DNA from: Calliopum simillimum
Taxonomy: Eukaryota > Arthropoda > Insecta > Diptera > Lauxaniidae
DNA length: 64,000 nt
Direction: 5' to 3'
NCBI GenBank assembly: GCA_951812925.1
Contig: OX638369.1
Span: 30,616,392 to 30,680,391 of the forward strand
The notes beneath the pieces are model-generated. The model worked only from the letters and a program-made list of their open reading frames with translations. It searched no databases and was not told the DNA's origin. A program made the translations under genes and the position numbers. Positions 34,647 through 45,941 of this stretch are shown piece after piece. The number at the start of each line of letters is the position of its first letter. Within the stretch, counting starts at the first letter, position 1.

Positions 34647-36539
34647 TGCATTTTGCTGAACTATTTACATCAAACTAAACAAGTGGGCAGGACAGTTTGT
34701 ATTGAATGGACATAGTCAAACAAAAACAACAACAACTAAAAGACAAAGTAGCTCAAAAAAAAAATATCGAAACAATGGGCTCCCACCGAAGAACTTACAA
34801 GTAAAGGCTACTCGGAGTACAAAAAATAGCTGAAATTCCACAAGTGTGTTTGGGCGACATAACAAATAGATATGGATGGATACTCAGCAGTACAATGGGG
34901 TTGGCTGGGGGGAAACAGCGGATGTTGTCACCATTTTATTTTATGTTTTTCTTTTGCAAAATGATTCTTAAGTTATTTGCACAAATTTTCTACTCAATTC
35001 TCTCACTGCTATTTCTCGTTTTTGTAATTACTCACCCGTCGATTTTTGGTCTTTTTTCTGCCGCCTATATGAAGTTTCTTCATTTTGTTGGGCACTGATT
35101 TTTTCACAAAACTAAATTACTTGACTTGCTGCTTCTTTTAATGCTTAAATATAAAAATTTTACTACACAATTTTTATTTTTATTAACACTATAATTTGCA
35201 CATAATTATGCAATATTATGTAGAGCGTTGATGATCGGAAAAAATATTATCACCAACATAAAAAAGCACTTAACTTAAATGACCAAAAAATTATGTGAAA
35301 AAAGGCCATTTTGTAAAAACAAAAACTTCAAAATTTGGGTCACCCGCGGCGAACAATTGCAATTGGCATGGCAATTTTACACATTCTCACACGAAACAAC
35401 ACATGACGCACGGGAAATGCTGGAATTATAATTGCAATGATATATCTCTATTATATTATTCCTTGCAAAGAACACAATGGATTTCTTAGAAATTATTAAT
35501 TTATTGAATATTTTTTCATCTCATTGTGGGATTTTTTTTTTTTGCTTTTTTTGTGCTGTTTGCTTTAATTTCAAGAAAAATTTTCACGAAAAACCGTCTA
35601 AAAACTTTAAGTTTAATAAATAGACTGATCTTGTAAATTGAAATTTTTCGTTTAGGCGACAGAGACACAAAAAAAAATAAATAAAAAGAATTGAAAATAG
35701 CAATGAAATGAATTTCAATATGCCCACTTCGGCGTCTCCCCAATCTAAAAGTCGGGGGAAAAAAAACTTAGAATCTCAAAGAATTCAAACAACAACAACA
35801 ACATCATCAGCAATGCTTGACGATCATTCAAGAAAACAGCAACAAAGCACCCGTAACCACATCAGAGACAAACGACGACGACGACGACGATCATTTCGGG
35901 GTGCTAAGCAAATATTTTGCATCGTGACGATTGACAATGTTGAAGAAAAACCACAGGCCACAGGCAAAAATGATCAACCCAATGCGAGATGTGATGGACG
36001 CTTTTCATGCTTTCATTTTGATCTCGCTCTCTTTCACCTCACTTTGTTTTCAGTTTTTCTTGAACAACTCTCTTGAGAGCGATCTTTTTCGAATTTTCCC
36101 AAACTCTCTTGTACTATTTGATTTACGCCAAGAAATCATCGTGAAAATTATGTTTTTCTTAATTTTCTTCGATTTTATTACAATGAAAGCGTCATTTTGC
36201 GCAAAGTTTTCCGCTGAGTGTAAACAAATAATTTTATTAACTGCATTTGGCAGAGTGAGTCGGTCGTTGGAAGAATAAAATAAATTTTTGTGTGGTCTTT
36301 TATTGGGACTACAAAAAGTTTTTATTGTCTATAGACGACTATTAATGTGTATGCGACGATTTAAAATGTAAATTATTGAGTTTTATAGGTAAATTATTTT
36401 TAAAACTTTTTGTTTTAATAGCCCATCTACAAGCTAGTACTTAGATATTGCATATCTATCTGCCAAAGTAGCCTCACAGGTGGAACGCTACACTAAACAT
36501 AAAGATTTGTCGATCACAATACATTAGACCTTTCACAAA
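34647..36539. other. Less repetitive DNA, no gene supported
   Basis: GC-richer stretches at 34810-35100, 35330-35440 and 35700-36080 with CAA/CGA triplet runs (35790-35890). The frame at 35708-36076 (+) is driven by the triplets and lacks a recognisable domain. It could be a leader or alternative first-exon region of a neighbouring gene. Confidence 0.3.
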
Positions 36540-36790
36540 AAATAAAAAATTTGAAATACCTTGAACCCAGGAGCTAAAAAGTTTTCTATTGGAGTATGTA
36601 TCACGCATAAAAATTTTGATCCTGATCGGAAAATATTTGACCATGCTCCCGTGCTTCAGATAAAGTGATGCGTTTCAGAGATATGACAAATTTGTTTTTT
36701 AAGAAGGATGGAGCGTGGCCCAACCCATTTTTTATTGAACATTTTTTTCCCAGCACCTCATTCTCATTTAATTGAGTCAAATATTTCCAG
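36540..36790 (+). repeat. Dispersed repeat, copy of 13780-14075
   Basis: Shares TATTGGAGTATGTATCACGC, ATAAAAATTTTGATCCTGAT, CGGAAAATATTTGACCATGC, then GAGCGTGGC and TTTTTTTCCCAGC with the copy at 13780. A shorter relative lies at 37741-37875. Confidence 0.5.
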
Positions 36791-38504
36791 AGATACCACA
36801 AATTACGGGTGGAGGAGGCGCACAGTGTCTCGTTTTAGTGTGCTAGACGTGAAAAATTCAAAATCTAAATTTTAAATTTTTGTGTGCAGAAGTGTTTAAA
36901 TATATCCACTTACCTCCAAAAATGTATTTTTATGTTCTTTGGTTAACATTTAGTACCTTTATTTGGACTTCAAAGTTGATATTTTGAATATAATAAAATT
37001 TAAAAAATTTTGTTCCGGAAAGCGCTTCGCGACTTGAACGGTAAGACGGACGAAAAAATAGTTTGGAGAGACCCTTAAAGGGAATTGAACGTTCTACAAA
37101 TGCGAACAATTTTTTTTTCTAGAACGAACCGTTTTAGAGCTATTTTGAAAAAAAGGTTTTTTTCTAAATTTTAGGTGTGTTGAAAAAATAACTCGTAAAC
37201 TATAGGTCGGGTGAAAAAAAAATAAAATGTAGTGAAAGTCCTATAAATAAGTGTTTTTATTTTGAACGTGTAACTCACCGTTCATGAGTTATTGTAATTT
37301 TAAGCTCAACACATCACTGTGCCTATTCATAAGCGCCATGCACAATTTACTAATTTTTTTCAAATTTTCAATTAGGATATCTTCTGAGTTATAAGTCGTA
37401 CGAAAACAATTAAGAGGTCATTTTTATAGAAAATTTTATAAGCTACAATATTGCGCCACAATATTTTTCTCTAAATGTAACTGTTAAAGAGATATTTGTA
37501 AAAAATGATTTTGGACGCAATTTTTCCAATATGGCGGCGCGAGCGAACACGACTCGAGGTAGCAAAGTTGAAATTCTGAAAGAGCACATCAAAATCTATA
37601 AAATAACTCATTTGCAAAAATCCCGCAAAACTTTCCCGGTAAAACTACGAAGTGACTGTACTACAAAGGGACAAAAACAAAAAAATACTGCTCCTATACC
37701 AACTAAGTACCTTAAATTGGTTTAACATTATTACAGTGACACACTTATCCTGAAATCAAATCTTATTCACATGTGGAAAATAGTTTCAGAGATATGACAA
37801 ATTTTTTTTTTTTTTAAGAAGGATAGAGCGTGGCTCCAGCCATTTTTTATTGAACATTTTTTCTACTTTTTCTACTAATTTACTGAACCATTAACCAAAC
37901 TAAACTTTTCCACAAATGTGTGATCCAAAGCGAAAACCGAACCACTTTTTAGAAAGGTTTGAAGATTCGTTTTGACCAATTTTCAATAAACAAATTTACA
38001 CACTTTTTTATGTTTTTTCTGGAAAAAATACTGCAATTGAACATATCGATGTCTGAGGCGAAAAGTACGATAATTCATTCCTCCTACGAAAACTATAACG
38101 AAAAGTAAGTTTCTTCGAAGTTTTATATCGAAAAGTAGGATGCTAAAGATTTTATGTCGAAAAATAGAATGTCTTAACATTTCGGACGTAAACTAGGATG
38201 TTTCAATGCCTTGCACGAAAATAAGGTTGATTGATTATGTATTCATTCAGTATGAAACATCCTACTTTTCATTAGAAAGTTTGCAACAGATTCTTATTTT
38301 TTTTTAAATCTTATTTTTACGTCTATTTGAGAAAAATGTTCTTTGCACATATGAGAAATCCAATGCAAATACATATCTATTTATGCTTAAAACAATTGTG
38401 ATAAGTATTTTATTATTGTTTTATTAAAAAATTCGGTGTCTTTAAGATTTGGTCATGAAAACCTCTACAATATTATATTGAACAATTTCATATTTTCATT
38501 TTGC
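36791..38504. other. AT-rich DNA, downstream of the fibrinogen-like gene
   Basis: No gene supported. 37741-37875 is a partial copy of the repeat above (AGATATGACAAATT, AGAGCGTGGCTCCAGCCATT). 38040-38280 has spaced CGAAAAGTAGGATG-type repeats related to 31985-32160. AATAAA on the minus strand near 38420-38425 can serve as poly(A) signal for the gene ending at 38505. Confidence 0.4.
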
Positions 38505-39301
38505 TTACATCTTTGGACGTATTGCCATATGAGCATATTTCAGCGAATGTTCAAATCCACGAAAAGAGTCCCAATTAATGCCTTTCTTTACTTTATCGTT
38601 GCCGTACATTCCATTTAAATTGCTAAAAATACACATAAGTAAATATTTATGTCAATAGCAAAGTAACAAAAAAACAATGGACTACCTGGAACCACAATTA
38701 GAAAACCACCACGCACCCATCCTATTTACAGCACAATTTAATGAAAAATTATCATTGTCTTTGTCATGCGTAGACCATTTACGAAATTTTTGACTTGTTA
38801 AAGAGTCACCGGCGGTACCATCATAACGCCCAAGAGTTTTCAAGGCATATTTTTCATTTTCATTCCCAATTGAAAAATAACTATATTTTGCCCAAGCTTT
38901 TATGCCATTGCGATCTTCTAATTGCACCCAAAGCTCTTGTTCGGTCGATTCAGAAAGGGCGTAAAGTTTATCTAATCCAATCCAGAAGTTTCCATCTAAA
39001 TCACCAAATCCACGTTGGTACGATTTCCAGTCACGATCAAAACTGGTGCTGGCATTTTGTCTTCTTTGGATTATCAACCATGTGCCATTAATTGGGTTTT
39101 TTCCTACCGTATTAACAACATTCTTCATGCAATAGACTTCAAAAGGAGCGATATTAGATTATCTCAGTTTAATTCGGTAAATGCCGTCGGAACCACTTTC
39201 TTCCATAGCCTCAGCGCAATTTTTCGGAATTGGTTTCACAGGCTTAGGTGTAGTGGTTGTAGGTTTTTGAGTTGTTGTGGCTGTGGTTGTTGTAGGAGGA
39301 C

Positions 39302-39759
39302 TATTGATGAGCAAAATTAGTCTTGGTCTTGCGTCTTGCTCTTGGTCTTGGTAATTTTGCGAGACCAAGACCAAGACACTGATATTTTTGCAAGACCAAG
39401 ACCAAGACTGCTATGGTCTTGGTCATGGTCTTGCTCACGATAATCGTCAAGACCAGGACTGCTTTTCAGTCTTGGTAATTTATAGTTAATAGTTGTTTCA
39501 CCCCTATTTTGAAGATAAAATCATCTCTCGATTTGAATTTTGGCATCTTAAAAATCCAACTGCTCTGGAAAAATATGGTTTTGAAATTTTGAATTCTCAA
39601 TATCTCTGAAAATTTTTTCAAGACCAAGACCGAGACCAAGACTTACTGAGCAAGATCAAGACCAAGACTCAATATCGAAACCAAGACCAAGACTCAATGA
39701 GCAAGACCAAGACCAAGACTGCTATGGTCTTGGTCTTGGTCTTGGTTTGCTCATCACTA
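39302..39759 (-). mobile_element. hAT-type MITE with CTTGGT minisatellite, copy 1
   Basis: 458 bp, inserted in the linker exon of the fibrinogen-like gene. Flanked by the perfect 8-bp duplication AGGAGGAC (39294-39301, 39760-39767). Ends TATTGATGAGCAAA and TTTGCTCATCACTA, i.e. imperfect inverted repeats of the TA(G)NG hAT type. The interior consists largely of tandem CTTGGT/ACCAAG hexamers on both arms. Oriented opposite to copies 2 and 3. Confidence 0.85.
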
Positions 39760-40289
39760 AGGAGGACTAGTTGTATTTTGATATTGATAACAACAGAAAG
39801 GAAGTGTTTGTGAAATCGTTAAAATTTCTGCGGTTATCTTCATTTGCTGCTCTACACTGAAAAAATTACATGTGCTTTCAGCTATTATGAACATTTTAAT
39901 GACTGAAATTAAGCTTAATACGATATTATCAATATCGGTCAGTACGTTAGTTGGCATGGTTACAGATAAAACTATTGGCGGCAGGTTTGAAAAATTATCT
40001 GCCCACAAAAATAAAAAAATATTCTTTCTAAATCAAATTTGTGAACAAAAAAAAAAAAGATAAAAATCCAAATACTCTTCCAGAATACGTGTATATTAAA
40101 GAGAAAGTTTACAATCTGGGAAAAAACCTTTCGACTTAGGGTTGCCAGTTGAACAAGATTCATCTGGACTTTTAGTCTTAAGGCCAGATAAAATTTGGGC
40201 TAAAGAAATGAGATGAGAAATTCAAATAAAAATATTTTAGAAATGAAAATCTCCTTCCAAATGGTTTTCATTATTATCTAATTTTTTCG

Positions 40290-40389
40290 GACAAGAGGTC
40301 GTGGCACCTTCTGTGCAAGCAAAATTTTCAAAATACTGCAGTGTAGGGTATTTAATGCTTGGCCTGGTCAAAAGTAACACACTCACTAG
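40290..40389 (+). mobile_element. DINE-1 3' fragment, copy C
   Basis: Contains GGTCGTGGCACCTTCTGTGC, CAGTGTAGGGTATTTAATGC, TTGGCCTGGTCAAAAGTAAC and ends CACTAG before T, matching the 3' end of copies A and B. It sits in intron 2 of the fibrinogen-like gene. Confidence 0.7.
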
Positions 40390-40885
40390 TTCATAGTTAT
40401 CTTGGTTTCTGAACTTACATTGTTTCTATAACCACACGCTGGTTCTTATTGTAACTTTCTAGTTGCCCAAAGCCTAGATCAATTTTTCTATTTATTTGAC
40501 CAAATCCTAAGTTAATGTTTCTACTCATTTGACCAAATCCTAAATTAATGTTTCTTTCCATTTGACCAAATTGTATATTATTGTTTGTTTCCATTTCATC
40601 TACATGTCTTTGAATTCGATCCATATGACTTTGCATTTTATCCATGCGTAGGAGTATCTCTTTTAACATGCCACTATCGTCGTCATTTCTAACTAAGTCC
40701 TGAATGAGAGAAAATTTTAAAAATTTTTATTTTTTTTCAATGAAAGGATTTCTATTATTTCAAATTTTCATACCTTGGCGACTACTGTTGAAAATGTTAC
40801 GTCTCTTGTCGAACTGACAAGCAAAATATTTAAAGCAGTTATAATTATGACAAGCATAATGTAGTTGTACGGTTATTCTCTTAGT

Positions 40886-40918
40886 AACTGAAAATTTGAG
40901 AATTGCATTTGATTTATA
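40886..40918 (-). promoter_or_regulatory. Core promoter of the fibrinogen-like gene
   Basis: On the minus strand TATAAAT (40918-40912) is followed by TCAGTT (40891-40886), an arthropod Inr match, with the Inr A about 29 bp after the TATA start. This leaves a leader of about 32 nt before the ATG at 40857. Confidence 0.6.
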
Positions 40919-41999
40919 ACTGATATACACGTACACGTCTAACCTGAACCTCAAACTTAAAACATTTGATTGCACATTTTACTGACAAAACATTAAAAGG
41001 CCGGATGGTGAATTGCCTTTGTCAGTTTTAAGTTCCAACTTATACGTTGGATGTATAGAATTACGCTGTTGGAAAAACGATCTTTTACTGAAAAGCAAAA
41101 AGTGTATGAAAAATGTGTATAAAGCAAAAAATGCTTAGAACCGTCCAAAGAATGCATGTGCATTTTTTCAAAATATTAACTTTACAATATTTTTTGTTCA
41201 ATTTTTGGTGAATTTATATTATAAGTTATATAATGTTAAATTCAAAAATGAAAAAATTCACACGTAAACTTTGAACAATTCTTAGCATTTTTAGCTTAGT
41301 GCTTTTTTTTCATAAGATATTTTGCTTTTGAGTAAAAAATCGTTTTTCTGACCAAGTGATTGAAAAACGTAAAAAAATCAGGCGTGAAACCTTATAAGAT
41401 TCAACTTTTTCTCGCATAGCGTATGATAATTATGTACTTATGTATGGCACAATTCTAGAGAATATCAACAAAATGGCTGAAAAACTTACGTGATATTACG
41501 TGTTCAAATGTATTATCTTTGAATCGTCGATAAGTGTCCTTGGCATCACTTGATTGTACCCCATGTTTTGACCAGCGATTAGTTACTATGCATGGCAAGT
41601 AGCCAATAAATTTTATCGAAATAACTAGTATAGTTTGTAATACATAAACTGTTAAAGTAGCTGTTTATTCAATAGTTTAAAAATAGGCGTGGCACTTTTT
41701 GATGATACCTACCAGCAAATGGCAATTGCAGCAACAGCAACTACTCACAAAATTTCATTTAAATAATTAGAATAGTTTGCGAGATACAGCTTATTAAAAT
41801 GACTAATCATTCAATCTTTAAAAAAGCCCACTTTTTGATCATAAAATAATTATTGTAATATATGCAAACTAAATACCAAATTTCATCAGAATAGCTTGTA
41901 TAGTTTACGAGATATAACTTTGTTAAAGTGTTCAATCGTTTAAACGGTAAAAAAACTGAGCGAGAGCTGAAAACTTGGCAGTGTATCACAGGTTAAGGA
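40919..41999. other. AT-rich DNA with a foldback core
   Basis: 41090-41400 holds the motif AAAATGCTTAGAACCGTCC and its inverse AATTCTTAGCATTTTT, the core shared by several foldbacks here. No gene seen. Confidence 0.35.
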
Positions 42000-42605
42000 A
42001 AGTTTTTATGCTACACACGAAGGTTTCCGAAGGTCACAGAAAAACTTTATAGTCAAAATGATTAATGCCTACTGAAACCAGAGGGAAAATATCTATGGCG
42101 TACTATACGTATCAACTAGCCTTAGTTAATAGATTTCTGGGACACCCGAAGACTTCATAATCAAAACAAAGAATATCTAGGTATACTAGAGGAAAAAAAA
42201 CTATGGTGGACTATCAATAAGCCTTAATTGATAGTTTTCTGGGACACCCGAAGGACTTATAGTCAAAATGCAGAATATATAGGCATACTAGAGGAAATTG
42301 TCTATCATGGACTATCAACAAATCTTAGCTGATAGTTTTCTGGGATACCCGAAGGCTTTATAGTCGAAACGAAGAATAACTAGGAAAAAAATCGATGGCG
42401 AACTATCAACTAACCTTAGCTGATAGTTTTCTATGACACTCTAAGGTCACCCGAAGGCATCGTAATCAAAACAAAGAATATCTATGTATACTACAGAGAA
42501 TATATCTATGAAGAACTATCAACAAGACTCAATTGATAGTTTTCTGGCATGCCCAGAGGTTTCTGAAGGTCACCCGAAGAATTCGAAGCAAAAAATAAGA
42601 ATATC
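42000..42605 (+). repeat. Tandem repeat, unit about 100 bp
   Basis: Five to six imperfect units with GATAGTTTTCTGGGACACCC then GAAGGCTTTATAGTC, CAAAACGAAGAATATCTAGG and GGACTATCAACTAACCTTAG, at about 42125, 42225, 42325, 42420 and 42535. A degenerate pair of the same unit lies at 47975-48125. Confidence 0.75.
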
Positions 42606-42610
42606 TAGTA

Positions 42611-43150
42611 AGGTGGGCCGATTTGAAAACTGATCTCGGCTACCCCCCTATGTGAAAGTTCATTCAATATTATGAATATTTGCCCAAGGAACTATACCTC
42701 TGCGTTCAACTTTAGTTCGGCGCATTTTTGATCGAAAATTGTACCTTTCATCAATATTTTTTTTTATTTTCATACTAAATTTTAAAAATTTTTATAAAGA
42801 CAAAAGTAATGTTATATGATTTGGCTGGTATTCTGTCAGTAATCAATTAAATTGCGTTCTGTTTACATAAAAAGTTTACTTGATGGTGTGGAATTGATGC
42901 TATATATTTAAAAAAGTGATATGGGTCAAATAGCCGATTATTATGACCGACTTTCAAAATAAACGATTCATATTTTTGGATGAATTTTTTCAAACAAAAT
43001 ACCAACCTAGGCTGTAAGTTCATTCAAGTCTATGAATATTTGACCAAGGAACCATACCTCTACGTTCAACTTTAGTTCGGCGCATTTTCAGTTGAAAATT
43101 AATGTAAAATTTCCAATCAACTTTTAAAAATAAATTGCAATTTTTATGAA
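42611..43150 (+). mobile_element. Partial copy of the hAT-like foldback at 48600-49380
   Basis: Begins TAAGGTGGGCCGATTTGAAA and follows the 48600 copy closely: CTACCCCCCTATGTGAAAGT, TACCTCTGCGTTCAACTTTA, then a second internal block with the same sequence near 43010. The right inverted end is missing, replaced by the next inverted structure; no TSD found. Confidence 0.65.
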
Positions 43151-43179
43151 TGATTGTACTCTTTGATTTAAAAAAAAAA

Positions 43180-43980
43180 TTTCGAAAAAACTTTTAGACT
43201 ATTTTTAGAATGAGCAAACGATGGGATCTATTTTTTTTAAATTCTTTAATTAACAAAAAAGTGAGTGAAAGAGCACTAAAATATTCCTCGTTCTCTTAAG
43301 TATACTATCCCATTTTTTCTATCCTTTAAGGGGCGCCCTTGCAAGCATTTTATAAAAATATCAAAAAAGTTCCTCATTGTCTGGAGAGGAAAAGAATGTT
43401 CGCAATCCTCAATCAATTTTTTTTTTTCTGAAGCATTTTTTTCGAACATACTAGCCCCTTTTATCCACCCCTTAAGAGACCTCCCGAACAAAATTCATTC
43501 TTTCTATCTAAACTTTGTATGTTCAAGAAAAATGTTGAAAAAAAATTAATGGGAGTCGCTGAACTTTTTTTTCACCTCCCGGCAATGAGAAATTTTTTTG
43601 ATATTTTCATCAAAATTTTAATTAGTTTAAAAAAAGGGCTAATATGTTAGAGAAAATTATTTAAGAAGAAAAGTTAATGAGGGTCGGTGAACATTTTTTC
43701 CCTCTCCCGGAAATGAGGAACGGTTTTTTATAAATTTATCAAAATTTTGTTTAGGGGTCCCCTTAAGGAGTGAAAAAAATGGGGTAGTACCTATGTTTGA
43801 AAGAAATGTAGAAGATGAAAAATTAATGGGGGGTTGGTGAACATTTTATCCTTTTCCGGCAACGAAGAATATCTTAGGGCTCGTTCACTCACTTTTTTGG
43901 TAATTAAAAAATTTTTAAAATAATAGATCTGATCGTTTGCCCTTTCTAAAAATAGTATTAAATCTTGTCAAATTTTTTTA
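43180..43980. repeat. Inverted repeat with about 110-bp arms
   Basis: Left 43180-43291 (TTTTTAGAATGAGCAAACGAT, AAGTGAGTGAAAGAGC) against right 43866-43980 (GCTCGTTCACTCACTT, ATCGTTTGCCCTTTCTAAAA). The middle has several copies of CACCTCCCGGCAATGAG-like sequence. No coding region. Confidence 0.5.
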
Positions 43981-44930
43981 AAAATCGAAGAGTTTGATAA
44001 AAATAGCAATTTAGTTTTGAAATGCTATCGGGTTACGTATGTAATGCCCCGTATACACATCGCGCACATCATATGCAGCGCAACGCATGCGAGTTACGCC
44101 GGTGTTGTTACATAAAAGTTTTTTTTTTCTGACCTCAAATCAAGAAATTGGTAGAACAAATGTACTGCCGAATTCAAGGAAATTTAACTAATTGGCCCGC
44201 AAAGTCTAAAATTGAAAAAAAAAAAAATTATTTATCAATTTTAAGTTTCAAGAACTTTGTGAAATTCTTTTAAACCTTATTAACCAAATATTTTCTTGGA
44301 AAGCCCATACAATTAGCAAAAATTGTCTGCAAAAAAGTTTTCTCTAAAACGTTACGCTTTAAAGTTAGTGAAGGCCGGCCCATTCTATCACCTCCCAGGA
44401 GCTATGCAAACTTATCGATTACATCCTATATATGTTACATATTATTAACTTAAGGTTTGTTTTTCAAAATAACTTATAACTTTTATTGTCTCAGATAAAT
44501 AAATAAAAAATTGCAGAATTGTAAGAAAACGTTTGGTAAGTACATACTTAGAAAAAATCGAAATCTGCAAAAATTAATTTGAATTTAATACGATTTCAGA
44601 CAATATAAAACTAAAGTTTGTGTAAATTAAAAGTAAAAAATTCACAAAATATTTAAAAAGAAACATATACAGGTCTTTGGCCCTTTTACAAAAAAGACGT
44701 TATCATAATTACGTCAGTCAGTCAATACTTTTTGCAAACGCACGAAAAAAAGTGCTTAACGCAACTTTACAAAAAATACTAAATTATTGCAATTCATAGA
44801 ATAAACTAAAAAGAAATCATTTTTTTTTTTATTACTTTAATATATTATTTTTTATTTGGGTTAAAAAATTTTAAGCTGACAACAAACAATTTATGGTTTT
44901 TTTGGTATCGATCAAGCGGCAAATTTTAAG
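43981..44930. other. Upstream region of the vitelline-membrane gene
   Basis: No gene seen. About 44380-44390 has GGCCGGCCCATTCTA, possibly a hAT-like right end related to the TAAGGTGGGCC start at 42611. 44400-44930 is single-copy in this window and may hold the follicle-cell regulatory sequence of the next gene; specific sites were not identified. Confidence 0.35.
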
Positions 44931-44969
44931 TATAAAATCCACTGGTAATCGATCAAAACGATATCAGTC
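44931..44969 (+). promoter_or_regulatory. Core promoter of the vitelline-membrane gene
   Basis: TATAAAA at 44931-44937 and an Inr TCAGTC at 44964-44969 (probable +1 at 44966) give a spacing near that of insect TATA/Inr promoters and an untranslated leader of about 88 nt. Confidence 0.7.
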
Positions 44970-45053
44970 TTTGTATATCAACATATTCGATTACATCGTT
45001 TCTTATCATTTACTCCGACTCCTCTCATTCATCCACTCATCCATATCATCAAG

Positions 45054-45473
45054 ATGCAAGGATTCACCGCTATTGTTGCTGTTCTCTTAATTGCTGCCGT
45101 TGCCTGTGCTAGCGGCTATGGTGGTGGCTCATCATCCGGCGGTTATGGTGGTGGCTCATCATCTGGCGGTTATGGTGGTGGTTCATCCGGTGGTCAATCA
45201 ATTCCAGCACCACCCTGCCCACGCAACTACTTGTTCAGCTGCCAGCCTAGCTTACAACAGGCACCATGTGCTCCACAATCTGCTCCATCCAGCGGCGGTT
45301 ATGGCGGTGGCGCTGCTCCATCAGGTGGTTATGGCGGTGCTGCTCCAGCTCAAGGTTCATCCGGTGCATACTCTGAGAATGTGCCCACTTATGTTGCTGC
45401 CCCATACGGTTACGGTTATGTGAATGGACTCGGACAAGGACTTGTTGGCGGCTATCAAGGACTTCAATATTAA
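45054..45473 (+). CDS. Vitelline-membrane protein (eggshell)
   Basis: Single-exon secreted structural protein of 139 residues, laid down by ovarian follicle cells as the inner eggshell layer and cross-linked. Residues 1-19 ([19 protein letters not shown]) are a signal peptide. A Gly/Ser/Tyr-rich part follows with repeats GGYGGGSS. The VM domain [20 protein letters not shown] with its three conserved cysteines lies at about residues 50-72. A second Gly/Ala/Tyr-rich part and a Tyr/Gly tail end the protein. The cysteine block matches Drosophila Vm26A/Vm34Ca-type proteins, and the length fits the family. Which Drosophila gene is its ortholog cannot be decided here. The start is the first ATG after the TATA/Inr promoter; AATAAA lies at 45610-45615. 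Codon use is markedly GC-richer than the flanks. Confidence 0.93.
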   Translation: MQGFTAIVAVLLIAAVACASGYGGGSSSGGYGGGSSSGGYGGGSSGGQSIPAPPCPRNYLFSCQPSLQQAPCAPQSAPSSGGYGGGAAPSGGYGGAAPAQGSSGAYSENVPTYVAAPYGYGYVNGLGQGLVGGYQGLQY

Positions 45474-45609
45474 ATTATGGTCATAGATATTAATTCGGTA
45501 TTTATCAGTATAGTTTAGTATAGTTTTTTATACAATGGCACAGATGTTGGATAATTTTTATAAAATTTCCTATTACTATTTTTATTAAAAAAAGAAAATT
45601 AAATAATTA

Positions 45610-45615
45610 AATAAA
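45610..45615 (+). terminator. Poly(A) signal of the vitelline-membrane gene
   Basis: AATAAA about 137 bp after the stop codon at 45471-45473; the first canonical hexamer downstream in this orientation. Confidence 0.5.
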
Positions 45616-45941
45616 TATGCAATTGAAAATAAAAAAAAATATATTTATTTTTCTCTCGAATTTATTTGGAACTTGTGGATTTTGTTGTAGCAAAATTTTT
45701 TGTTGTTTTCACTATTCTCTCTGTTTTTTGTTGGCTATTCGAACTTGTGGATTTTTTGGACTTCGAAAAACTTTCGCATTTTCCTTTTCCGGTTTGTGTC
45801 TTTGCTTGGTGCAAGTCTTTGTTGTGAGAACTTAAAATTATTTTTATAGGGTGTTCGAGGAATATTTATTTAGGGATATTACCGTTTTCTTATAGGGTGC
45901 ACAGTGGGTTTTTTTTTATTAAAAAAAAATATTTCCAATTA

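Larger units (their letters stand above)
38505..40857 (-). pseudogene. Secreted fibrinogen-related protein, broken by a MITE and a stop codon
   Basis: Exons in order: 40774-40857, 40419-40699, 38686-39856 (holding an inserted MITE at 39302-39759) and 38505-38622; introns of 74, 562 and 63 bp, all GT-AG with matching phases. The N terminus MLVIIITALNILLVSSTRDV is a signal peptide. Exon 2 is coiled-coil-like with repeats RNINLGFGQM. Exon 3 has a Pro/Thr linker (TTTQKPTTTTPKPVKP), then the fibrinogen C-terminal domain: NCAEAMEESGSDGIYRIKL, GTWLIIQRRQ, YQRGFGDLDGNFWIGLDKLY, LKTLGRYDGTAGDSL, HDKDNDN, GAWWFSNCGS. Exon 4 gives NLNGMYGNDKVKKGINWDSF and MAIRPKM. Such secreted lectin-like proteins bind carbohydrates in insect immunity. 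Defects: the MITE interrupts the linker, and TAA at 39159-39161 follows IYRIKLR. The duplicated 8 bp and the frame on both sides show the exon was continuous before the insertion. Confidence 0.88.

Noticed and set aside
35708..36076. 122-codon plus frame with Gln/Arg runs
   Set aside because: Low-complexity triplets, no domain, no conserved start; left as unassigned DNA.
39159..39374. Separate short gene starting inside the MITE
   Set aside because: The frame is the linker exon of the fibrinogen-like gene running into MITE sequence; its apparent start codon is in the MITE.
42611..44387. One complete hAT-like element from TAAGGTGGGCC to GGCCCATTCTA
   Set aside because: The flanking 8-mers do not match and the interior differs from the 48600 copy, so it was not called as a single element.
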